A stretch of 64,000 bases of DNA from Gnetum montanum (lineage: Eukaryota; Streptophyta; Gnetopsida; Gnetales; Gnetaceae), in the NCBI GenBank assembly GCA_015680685.1, contig MNCI01022534.1, positions 237,853 through 301,852 on the forward strand, in the 5' to 3' direction. The position numbers were made by a program, and so were the translations under genes. The notes beneath the pieces were generated by a model. That model made no database searches and had not been told where the DNA came from. It was given only the letters and a program-made list of their open reading frames with translations. This document shows, one piece after another, positions 1 to 9,710 of the stretch (positions are counted from its first letter, which is position 1; each line of letters starts with the position of its first letter).

Positions 1-240
1 TGCAAAATGACATACAAATATTTCTTATAAATACTATATTATTTTCTAACTTCATTTAATCTTTTAGAAAAAAAATATAATGGGCTTACCTTAGAAAAGC
101 ACACCTTTAATCCAAAGTTCACTTACATGCAACTCTACTTCAAAATGTATGAAGAAATTAGAAATAGTGAAAACCATAGCACTAATAATCATGTCCTTCA
201 AAGCTTGAAAAACAATCCTATTTTTCAACATTCTAATGAA
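1..240 (-). pseudogene. Ty3/gypsy RNase H fragment
   Basis: Read on the minus strand, this stretch gives a degraded match to the start of the gypsy RNase H domain: an 'FEVE' segment (normally FEVECDAS, with the catalytic Asp) followed by 'GKPI.FFSKRLN', the family's usual GxPIAYFSxKLN. It follows gag/protease-type sequence at 325-1080 directly, so RT has been deleted between them. The fragment runs off the left edge of the window. The family match rests on two short motifs, so the assignment is moderate. No complete frame is present. Confidence 0.5.
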
Positions 241-324
241 ATTCAACATTTTTCTTCAATAAGAAAACCATAAACCATGAATTCAAACCGAAATTTCTTG
301 TAAATCTTATATACAACAATCAAT

Positions 325-1080
325 GAGGAGAATACCATAACTAGCTTGATCTCTAAAAGAACTTGTTTTAAAAAATAAAATACATTTATTTTTAACATAT
401 TGGAAAAGATATTTAGAAAGCTAATAGACTCTATAGCATTTAGACTAAGGAAAAGATTGCAAACCAAGTTATTACCCTTAGTAGAGATAACATTCTCTCA
501 AGCATCATCATTAATTACAATGTGGATCTATTTTCTATTCTTTAAACATCTAGCCTCAATTCTAAATAACATTTTTTAGAAGGCATTTCATTCACATCAC
601 ATTTCCCATTAATGTAAAATAATTAATTTTAGACATATTATCTATTATAGGGGCATTAGCATTACCTTGACTTGAAGGTTTTCCTTTCTACATTATTTAA
701 ATTTCTTTATCTTTGAAGACTTTAGGTATTTTGTATTTTCATAGTTTAAGTCTCATTTCACTACAACTGAAGCATTGGACCTTGAAGAAGTGTTTCTCCC
801 TTAATCCTTCTCATTCTTGAATAAATCGGTATTGACAACTTTATCATGATCTTCTCTCGTGCTCTTATCTTACCTCTCTTGGCATCCTTCTTTTATATTA
901 TTCTTCTCCTTTGATCTTCTTTCATTTCTGGAACCTTTGTAGTCTTTTCCCTTACAATACTTGGGACCTTTACCATGGTTATGAAGTTTCTTTTCAACTT
1001 TTTGTGTCAATTTAAATGCTTCATTAAGTGTTTGTTGCTTATAGAGTGTAAACTCTTGCTAGTAGTTTTTCATTATAAAT
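325..1080 (-). pseudogene. Ty3/gypsy gag C-terminus to protease-region remnant
   Basis: The minus strand shows a lysine/arginine/serine-rich gag tail (a 'SKGKDYKGSRNERRSKK'-like stretch near 870-960) and then a protease-region segment with 'SKCYRVY' and 'FRDQ' motifs near 330-480. It is colinear with the plus-strand copy at 32760-33505, which helps in reading it. Many stops and frameshifts are present. The left limit at about 325 is where similarity to the other copy stops and RNase H-type sequence takes over. Confidence 0.55.
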
Positions 1081-1089
1081 ATTGTGATT

Positions 1090-1930
1090 ACAACATTTGT
1101 ACTTCATTATATATAAAGCCTTCCATCCACCTATAACTTGCTATGACATACAATGCTTCCACTCATAATTTTGAAAACATTATACTCCAAAATATTTGTA
1201 TGTATCCTCAATCATAATTTTTTTATTATTTAGCTGGAAAGTATAATCTCTCTTGTTATTTTCACAAATTAACACTTTTGTTTTTTAAAATTCATCTTCA
1301 TTTATATTTATTCATAGATTTTTTAGTTGATATAATACTACTTTTAGTTCTATATCTAAATTTGTAATTAGTGTTACATCATCTATAAAGATTAAAAGTT
1401 GTATCTATAATTGATCCACTCTAATAGCATAATTTGTAGGCACATCTTTATTTCACTATTCTAGTTCATCAATAAAAATATTAAATAATGTTATTAAAAA
1501 AGGATAATCTTTCTTTACTCCTATGTTATTGTAAAATTAACAAAATTTTGTAGTTTCTTTATCTTTCAATTTAAAAATTCTTCTTTTATCTAAAATTTGG
1601 ATGATACTAAGTTTGCTCCATAATTATTCTCACACAATAGAGTCAAATGCTTTATTAAAATCAACCAAAAAAATAAATGTTTGATTTTATTTTATCTTTT
1701 CTTATTTAATGCAATATCTAAGAATAATTCAATGATTTAGTGTAGACTATTTTTTATGAATTTAACTCATGAAACTACATCCAAATTGTTTCCTCTTGCC
1801 TAAGATCCTAATGTTTTTTCTAGAATGATATCTAATAATTTTGCAAACAATTTATTAATCATGATTAATCTATAATTATTTAAATTTCATTTATCTTGTT
1901 TTTCCTAAAACATAAGGATGTGATTATCTA
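1090..1930 (-). pseudogene. L1-like LINE reverse transcriptase fragment
   Basis: The minus strand reads as the core of a plant LINE (non-LTR) reverse transcriptase: an 'LLDIILEKTLGS' block, a 'FILVDFxKAFDS' block with the first catalytic Asp region, a degraded 'FxDDVTLI' box (the YADD equivalent) near 1360, and a 'YKYFGV' block near 1190. The fragment is about 280 codons, against more than 1,000 for a full ORF2, with no endonuclease or 3' tail attached. It abuts gypsy gag sequence without a visible target duplication, and the same junction occurs at 32720-32760. Confidence 0.65.
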
Positions 1931-2212
1931 TTACAAGGGAAAAATGTGTCCAAAACAAAAGAACATGATTATCCATGATAAGACAAGATTGTGCCTAGAT
2001 TGCAAGGACTTGATTATCCATTACAAGCCAAAAGTAGAGCATATTGGTAGGACTCAAAATGCAAGAATGATCTAGAAGATAACTATGAACACAAGAATGA
2101 AAAATTACTTAGTGTAAGACTTAGCTACAATATCAAATAGTTTAAAATTGATGGATATGAATTAAGTTAACTAAGAATGATAAAAGTTGTAGTGAGATAT
2201 AATGCTAGAGAA

Positions 2213-4001
2213 AAATGAGGGTTTTCTTGATGATCATGATCAAATCATGACTTATAGTCAGAGATGATGATTAGATCATGATGGGATCACAACCCATATT
2301 TTTTAGAAATTATGAAAGCTAGATCTAATCATGATTGAACCACAACTCATAATGGCCAAGCATAACCTATGGTGAATGACTATGATTAGACTACAATTCT
2401 CAGTCTACCTTATTTTTCCTTTTACGATTTTATCATGACATGTGGTTTTACAAATGAAAATCATCATTACTTGATGATGACTTTTATCATTCACTACAAA
2501 TACACTACGAATCATGGTTGATGAGGCTTATTTTCTCATGAAATCTAGAAATATGCTTCAAACGATAGAAAATAATGCATATGAAGTTAAAAACAAAACA
2601 ATGAAAATGTCATATGGTTGATGCAAGAGGTACTAAGAAGATTAAAGATACATAATAACTTAGAAACTATCCAATCTCATAAATATTATTAGTTATGATA
2701 AAATCAAAAATTAACAACAATTCAAAAATCCTTTAAGTCCATCAATGCAATATAATAAAGTAAGATTCAACATTATCATAGGAATCCTCCTAAGATGATG
2801 AAAATCATATACATTAATGATGCATTATTAAACAAATTAGAGAATATCATGTACAACTTAAAACATAAACATGTTCATGGATGAGTAGAAATCTCATCAT
2901 ATCAAGTGTCCTAACATATCATGAATGCAGAAAAATCAAGTTGTGTAATAACTTAAAATAACAAGATTCATATAAGATTTAGAATGCACAAACTTACTAT
3001 GTAGATTCATAAAGAAGATCAACATATTTGTGTTATCTTACAACAACAAAAATCTTTAAATAGTTGATGTATCATTGAAAATACTAAAAGGCTTTAGCTA
3101 TTTGAACCACCAAAGATGATGAACCATCTAAAACACCAATTTAATTTCCTATTTTGATTGTTCTATTGCATACCATCAAGGTTGAATGGCAAGGCTTCTT
3201 AACCCTACTTATCCTATAAAAATAAAATAAGGAAACTAAAATAATGTTAAATATGAGGAGATATTTTGAAGGGTGACCTTTCTTACTTAGCTTTCTAAAT
3301 TGGACTCACATTTTCTTGTTGAGAGGACCAATATTGTAATACTTGGATTTCCTAGAAGGGTCATTTGAAACCCTCTAATTATTCTAATAAGATTAATATA
3401 TTTGTTAAGATAACTTGAGTCATAATAATATAGAGGATGCAAGTGTTATCTAGATTTATTAGGTGTGTCTTTCCAAAATGAATGTAACCCATATCAGATA
3501 ACTACAATACTTTAGCTAGTCCATGAAAATGTATACTATGATTTGTTTTGGTCTATTAATAATTACATGCAGTGTGTGGTAAATGTGAAGAACTTATCTT
3601 GATTAATGGAACCAAATTACTCTTATATTTCCAAAATACTTAATAGGAAGTTCTTTATTAAGTTATTGTATCTCAAAATTTATTGCACTATTTATAAGTT
3701 ATATCAACCATAAATATATGTCCAAGTACAAGCTTTAGCTTTATGAAACATATAGTTGTGTTTAAAAGGGCATCATCAAGGTTGAATGGAAAGGCTTCTA
3801 AATCCTACTTGTTTTCTAAAAATGAAATAAGAAAAAACTTTAAAATAATTCTAAATCCTAAAGAATTGATGAAAGCCCAATTACACCTTTATTTCCAAAA
3901 TACTTCCTTATTTTGAAAGGTTTATATTAGGTTATTTTTGTAAGTTATATAAACCATAAATATATACTTACATACAAGCTTTAATTATATGAATCACCGT
4001 G
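2213..4001. other. AT-rich stretch with degenerate short repeats, no gene
   Basis: I see no coding region. At 2233-2400 there are about four degenerate copies of a unit built on 'atcatgat..gatcacaacccat'. Two pairs of imperfect direct repeats follow: 3166-3240 with 3770-3850 (shared 'catcaaggttgaatgg') and 3615-3745 with 3875-3990 (shared 'ccataaatatat' and 'acaagcttta'). These could be remnants of an old LTR or a local duplication. The stretch ends at the 'ccgtg' target duplication of element A. Confidence 0.5.
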
Positions 4002-4866
4002 TGATGAGTGGTGAGGTACCCCTATACTCAACCATACAAATATGAGTGTTTCACATGCGATTCGGTCAAACTCCGCAGACAAACTAGCTATGCTATCTAG
4101 ATGGTTACTCGTAGATCGCAGTTCGCTGTCTTCCCACCTGGACAAGTATTAGCTTTGTCACAGATGATTTAGTCCAGAGTGAGGTGTATGATGTGTTCCT
4201 ATACTAATGCTACTCCTAGTATGATGGTAATTAATATCAACTAAACTAGGAAAGAGAGAGGGTGAGAGAGAATCTAAACTAGCCTATGTGCAATGAGCAT
4301 CTATTCCTCAATCATCCGTACACATCTTGGACCTTGTGCATGACTACTTCTAGGATTACCAAGCGTATGGCCTAGGTACACTACTAGGCTACCAAGTAGT
4401 CACACTTAAATGCTCGTGATTAAGTCGTACTCATTCCACATTACTAGGAGATAAGGGTGAAGAGATATTAACTGAGAAAGTAGTAAATAACAATTAAATA
4501 AATAATTAAGCTAAGTGGATGCTACAATGATGAAGTAATCTCGATCTTTATTGCTGGTCATGTGCGTGTCCAAGTATGTCACACTCGAATAAGGATGTCG
4601 TACAATTACAATCACCACACTACGGGCATGCACTAGAAGAAAAGGGTTGAGAGAAAAACTGACAAAGAGTCTCTACAAAACTACTTAACTTAACTTCTAA
4701 AAGTAAAGACCCCTACTAAATCTACCTACTTCTTATTTATAGATGAGGAAGAAGGTTGCAATATTGCGTACGTGATATCTTGTCTAGGCTGTGATATCGC
4801 ATCCGCGATATCACATACGCGATATCATGGTTGTGATATCACAACCAACAAATTCATGACTCGTCA
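4002..4866 (-). repeat. 3' LTR of element A
   Basis: The 865-bp LTR is read on the minus strand and runs TGACGAGTC...CCACTCATCA. Five GATATC palindromes lie at 4774-4779, 4793-4798, 4807-4812, 4821-4826 and 4835-4840. They sit just upstream, in the direction of transcription, of a TATA-like box (CTATAAATAAGA, plus coordinates 4731-4742). It is slightly longer than its 5' partner because the GATATC region is longer. Confidence 0.9.
4731..4840 (-). promoter_or_regulatory. LTR promoter: GATATC cluster and TATA box
   Basis: The minus strand has five GATATC palindromes within 67 bp, followed about 32 bp downstream by CTATAAATAAGA. The same arrangement, GATATC or related ATATCG words followed by a TATA box, is seen in the LTRs at 11881, 40750 and 48224. 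That this is the U3 core promoter is inference from position. Confidence 0.6.
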
Positions 4867-4875
4867 TACCCCCAC
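4867..4875 (-). other. Polypurine tract of element A
   Basis: GTGGGGGTA on the minus strand abuts the 3' LTR. The same tract precedes the 3' LTRs of B (18436-18445), C (40740-40749) and, mutated, D (48214-48223). It is the expected plus-strand priming site. Confidence 0.85.
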
Positions 4876-5057
4876 GACTGAATGAAAACTTGTCCTCGAG
4901 TTAAAGTGAGAACAAGCTCCATTGATTACATAGTGGATAGGTATGGGATTATTGACTAGCAAGAATGGGTTCATGCCATAGAGTGGAATCAGAAAAAGAT
5001 TGAGACACAACACATAGAATGCAAAAGAAAATCCTATAGCTACAAAATTGATGGAAC

Positions 5058-7852
5058 TCATGTAGTTCCTGGTGGCGATGGCTCCTCCATGGGTGCCTTC
5101 CCCTTGTCTTGTGCTCTAGGTCTTGGGATTTGATGGTGTTGAAGTATGGCCTAGAGTTTTTCCTCTTCAGTTTGAGGATCTTGTGCCATCCATGCCAATG
5201 TTCTGATGTTTGATGGAGTCAACACCTCCCATGGGCAGGATAGTTGTAGAAACATTTTATTTTCCTTGACATACCAAGCTGCAAGCACCTGCTGTTCCTC
5301 CTCGTAAGCTCTAGATTTATCTCTGTATTCTTGAAAATATACAAGCTATCAAGCAAAGTCTGTTGTGACATCTTGTTGCCCCTGGTAGCTTATTTTAACC
5401 ACCTCAAGTTTAGAATTTGCAACCTCCAATTTTTGCAATAATTTATTGCGTTCTTCAAATTCTGCTTCATATTTGACATAGGTGGTGGCTACCTATTGCT
5501 CAATATCTATTCTTGGGCACCTTGTTGTTAACATGGAAAGGTTGGCATACCAAAGGTTTTCCAACTCCATGTATTCTGTAAGTTCCTGGATCTACAGGTC
5601 CCTATTCTTAACTTCTGCCTAGTGGGCAAACACGTATGTGTCCAATATGGCCCACCAGTCAGTGTGCTGAGCACTGAGAGCATTGATGTGGGCCTTGGCC
5701 ATATGGATCTCCTTCTCAATGATTTTCTTATACATTACCACTTGGTCCTGGAAGTGCTCCTTTAGCTTCTCATGCCATGTAGCCTCATGTTGCCACGCAC
5801 TTATTTCAATAGCCATCTTCTGATGGATGGTGCGTACCTCCTCCATCGAGAGGGTTTGATTTTCCCTGGCTAAATGGTTCATGTCCTTGTTGACCTGGAT
5901 GAGTTGTTCTCACAACTATTGAAAATGTTCTTCGAAAACATTCTTTTATTTCTCCACAGAGGTCAACCGAAAGTTGTCAACAACAAGTTGTTTTTTTCTT
6001 CTTGTAAGGCCTTAAGTGCCTTAGTATGTGCATAAGTTTGCGCTTGTGTCGTAGAGGCATTCCAAACAGCCTTCTCTTTTTCTTCCACCACCTTCTTATT
6101 CTCTGTCACCAGTTTAGTGAGTTTCTCACTCCTAAAAATGTCCATCTAGACTGTGGGAATGAATTGAGAAGGATCCCACTATGTTGCTTGCAGGGTCATG
6201 ATCCTTTCTTGCAATCTTTGCACTTCTTCTTTAGCATGCTTAACCCTCATCTCTATCAAGAATAACTTTCCCTTGGTGGAAATGAGGTTTGATTGAATTG
6301 TCGTAACATCTTGTGGGATGTCAAACAAGGACATCATTGCTTGTCCTATTTGTAGTAATCAGTCAAGTACATCCTCATGTTCTGCAGAATTCATTAAGGT
6401 TCTGGATAGAGTTTGAGCATCTCATGCACCTGTAAGATCTACCAATGGCATAATAGGTACATTGAATGATTCTTTAATGTGGTTTGCAACCACTTCTACT
6501 GCTCCTATTGCATCCTGGTGCTGCATGACCACCACCGTGGCCCCTTCACCGGTTTCTAATTTCACTTGAAAGGATGCAGCATTCCCTGAGATCTGTTGTG
6601 ACCAAATGCTCTCCCCTCATCCTGTATGGATGGAAACTTCATCCCTTACATGATCCAAAAAAAAAATTGTGCTCTATAGCATTGTTGATGACGTGGAAGA
6701 GATTTGCATCATCACGACTTCCCCAACTAACCATCGCAGCAATGACCCTGAGATGTCTCATCGATAGTCTATAATCTTATGATAGCGATGACTGATCTTG
6801 GTGACTCATGCTAGGCCCTACTTCTTATTGTTGGCTGGGTCCCATGCTTGGAAGTTCACTAGGTCTTGCAAGCTGAGTTGCAATTGGCCCTACTATTTAT
6901 TCTTTTTCTTGTTCCGGCCCCAACGTCTCACCAGTGATTTTCCTTGCAGTTGGTGGCTCTAGAAATTTAGCATATGAAGCATTTTTGGCTTTTTGGAGGA
7001 CATCATTGGTGTATCCTCTAATACCAGCATATCTGCATAGCTTCCTAATGAGACAAGGGAAGGGCAACACAAGCTTCCTTGTCTTCTGTTCCTCAAACTA
7101 CCTCAAGATCTCCGTAAAATATAGATGAGGTAGGTTAGCATTAACCTTTCCCATAAACACTACACATCCTCTTACTACATATGTGGAAATTATTTTTAAA
7201 CCTTTTGTGGGGAAGAGGTGATAAGTCCCTATTTTTAAGTAAATCTTCTCTTCTGTCATCAACTCCCCAAACATCTGATCTTTCTTGCCATATGCTTTTT
7301 CCAACCAAACTCATCGCACATTAGGCTCTGAACGAGTAGACAATTTAGCAACCTTTGGCCCTGTATTTAAAAGGTTTAATACTTCCAAAGTGGCTTGAAT
7401 AGCGAAATCAATAGTCACACCACAAATGTTAACCATGGTGCCTTGTTCCTTGTTGTGCCAAAATTGGTACGTTTCCCCTAAGTACCAAGCATCACTTTTA
7501 GAGAGGATAGGCCATAATGGGGACCCTCTGAGGCGATCCCTAATGAACTCTGGAGAAAATTTTTCAAAAGATCAAAAATTTAATTTCACAATAACTACAG
7601 TGAATATGGACCTTCCATGGATGGCCTGAACACAATCCTGGGGCAACGTGAGATGTTGTCCCTATTCAGGCACTACAGTAGCTCCTCCTTCTACCTGCCT
7701 TAATTGTATAGTAGTAGGGTCCTCTTGGTGGATGCTAAATGATTGTTCCTCCTACTCTGCATGCTTTTTAGTAGGAAATTTTGCTTCACCTCTCCTAGGT
7801 TGTTTTCTCCCACCTTGAGCAGGACCCTTCTGTTATCCACATTTCGGGCCAT
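5058..7852 (-). pseudogene. ORFx of element A (coiled-coil protein, function unknown)
   Basis: This degraded frame of about 930 codons lies between gag and the 3' LTR. The start ATG (7852-7850) directly follows a putative 5'UTR intron. The N-terminal half contains 'KIGTYHLFPTKGLK' and 'LPFPCLIRKLCRYAGI'; the latter resembles a block found in plant transposon-associated proteins, a weak similarity. The C-terminal half is charged and predicted coiled coil by eye, around 6270-5600 ('VTTIQSNLISTKGKLF', 'KAVWNASTTQAQTYAHTKAL'). The end is 'PMEEPSPPGTT' then stop. The ORFx of element D (45340-48022) is homologous throughout, and B keeps only the two ends. I see no transmembrane segment or signal peptide, so an envelope role is not supported. 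Several frameshifts and stops are present. Its position matches that of the extra ORF of Athila-type elements, but its function is unknown. Confidence 0.7.
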
Positions 7853-7919
7853 CTGTAATCACACGGGGCTAATCGTTAGTAAGGTTGTTTCCAAAGCTAG
7901 GTTATACCTTACCGCTTAC
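7853..7919 (-). other. Putative 5'UTR intron of ORFx (element A)
   Basis: On the minus strand: donor AAG/GTAAGC, a TACTAAC branch-point consensus, and acceptor GATTACAG immediately before the ORFx ATG. The length is 67 nt, a plausible plant minimum. Element B has the same structure at 17826-17899 (74 nt). Conservation of donor, branch point and acceptor in two diverged copies supports real splicing. RNA evidence is not available here. Confidence 0.65.
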
Positions 7920-8332
7920 CTTAATGGAATTGATTTATCTTCATGTGATGTTAATTAAAATGTCCTAAAAGATTATAATATTAAATCCTTTTTGTGTAGG
8001 TGGTTTCCATATCTAGTTTCCTAGTATAACTAAGGGGATGAAATTTTTTTTGGCACATTTATCTTTAATTTTGTAACTAATTACCCTTGATAATGTTCTT
8101 TGAGTGATTAAAAATTCTAAACAATTATGCACTATTTGGCATGTGCCACTCCCCCACGACTAAGCTGAACACTCTAGGTTCAAGTAGGTTCAAACAAAAT
8201 GAAAATTGGAGGACCAGCAAGCGAGTTATGGTTATGAAAGCAAAGGACACACAATCGCAATTTGTAGAGAGAAATTTGAAATAATTCCCCCATGTGAATA
8301 GTTAAAAATTATTTTAAGTAGAATAGGGGGTC
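7920..8332 (-). other. Putative 5' leader of ORFx
   Basis: The stretch between the internal TATA-like box and the intron shows no reading frame. It aligns loosely with 44844-45276 of element D (shared 'cataactc', 'caattttcat', 'cttagtcgt.ggg'). It also holds a GTGGGGGA stretch near 8150 that resembles the polypurine tract, but no LTR boundary is visible there. Confidence 0.45.
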
Positions 8333-8410
8333 ACATATATATAGATGTGTGGGACACAATATCGCGTTGCTCGCGATATCGCGGACGTGATATTGCGGCT
8401 TATCGATGTT
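8333..8410 (-). promoter_or_regulatory. Internal promoter-like block upstream of ORFx (element A)
   Basis: The minus strand has GATATC-type palindromes (8375-8380, with related words at 8359-8365 and 8389-8394) rich in CGCG, followed by a TATA-like CTATATATATG (8333-8343). It lies about 490 bp before the ORFx start; D has an equivalent block about 500 bp before its ORFx (44757-44843). The layout matches that of the LTR promoters. Promoter function is inferred. Confidence 0.55.
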
Positions 8411-9710
8411 AAGGCATTATGAATATACCAAATTTTTAAAAAAATTTCTAAATTTGACAATGTAAACTAAGGACATGTGGATGAATGTTAAAGGGTTCTA
8501 GGGTAATTCACTAGTTCTGAAGGCACAAATAATTATGATGGTGTGGAATTAACCAATAAGGACCTTGAGTGGTAAGGGAGAAAATACTGCTATGTGATGG
8601 TTCATAGGAACGTTTAAATCGAAGGGATAGTAATAAGGGAAAGAATATCATTGAAAATATGCTGAGGATAATAGATGGTGTGTGGAAGATGTGTTATGAG
8701 TGCAAATTACAAAAAATTACACAAGTGGATCCTCCCCAAAGCAGGTTCCAACCTATAATGCCCTTGCATAATCACACTTAAAAGTGTCCGTAGGCATTAG
8801 AAGGGTTAAATGTAATCCACACTAGTTCCACAAAACACACACATGAAGTATCATTGGAATGAGCTAAGAATTCTACGCTACACAAGACATGAGCTACAAT
8901 TACATGAATAGCGAGATGAGATAGACTATAGAGGGGATCATAGAGATTGGGACATGAGGTAACTGACCTAGGGCACAGTGATATCTATGTGTAAAGCATG
9001 ATTAATGTGTCATTAACCTTCCATTCCAAGATTAGGACCAAGTCCATTCCTTTGATTAGTGACATCACATTGTTTCATCCCATGAGGAGAAACTATGAGA
9101 GTACCAGAACAACAAGGCATACGATCACTTGGCATTTTGTTCAAGGGAGGAGTGATTTTTATTTTATGGCACTTCCCTTTTTTTTTTTGAATGAATGTTG
9201 AATCTAGAGAAGCCTCCAACCTTTAGGCATGGGGGCTTGTCTTTCTAGTGGGACCCCCTAGAACAATATTGAATTTCTGAGTGCCTTTTGATTACTCTTA
9301 CTCCCATTTTGCGTTAGATCTACAAGGATCTTAGTACAACCACGTTGCATGATAACTCTCACAAACGTCACCAAAGAGAATCTGCAAGTCTCCTTGATGT
9401 CACACCCTAATCATTCCCTCTTGATCCATCCTTATTCATTCTGGGTACAATGAATACAAAATTAATTTTAAAATGGATGAGTGGGTGTAATGGGCTCATT
9501 GTCCAAATAATTGATTGTTCGAGACTCAATAACATAGAACACATCTCAACCAACAAGCCACATAAGTGTTTTATTCATAGATGAGATTACTTATAAAAAG
9601 ATAAAAAGACAAAAAGATAAAAAGATAAAACAAGAAATTAAAAGATGAAAAACTCGAAAAAAATTGTAAAATTAAAGAAAATAAAAAATATTTATTAATC
9701 TTGCTTGTTA
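8411..9710 (-). other. Conserved non-coding region between gag and ORFx (element A)
   Basis: No long frame is present. It contains, on the minus strand, an A/T tract just after gag (9590-9700), a short block ending in codons for 'PCRSN.KW' (9300-9400) that recurs in B and D, a 'catgcctaaaggttggaggc' block (9200-9240), and a block with TTTGGGGAGGATCCACTTG (8720-8745) that recurs in B, C and D. These conserved islands suggest structural RNA or regulatory roles, not protein. Confidence 0.55.

Larger units (their letters stand above)
325..2212 (-). repeat. LINE/gypsy composite, inverted copy of 31695-33505
   Basis: The whole block, including about 280 bp upstream of the LINE RT, the RT itself, the LINE-gypsy junction and the gypsy gag/PR remnant, aligns in reverse orientation with 31695-33505. 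Both copies share the junction, so the chimera formed once and was later duplicated. The copies differ by many substitutions and small indels and so are old. Confidence 0.75.

Noticed and set aside
5058-7852. ORFx as an envelope gene
   Set aside because: The position fits, but no signal peptide, transmembrane segment or cleavage site can be seen in A or D; the protein is mostly charged coiled coil.
8140-8430. A complete third LTR inside element A
   Set aside because: It has a polypurine-like stretch, GATATC words and a TATA-like box, but no TGATGA/TCATCA ends, no PBS and no target duplication; it fits an internal promoter better than an inserted LTR.
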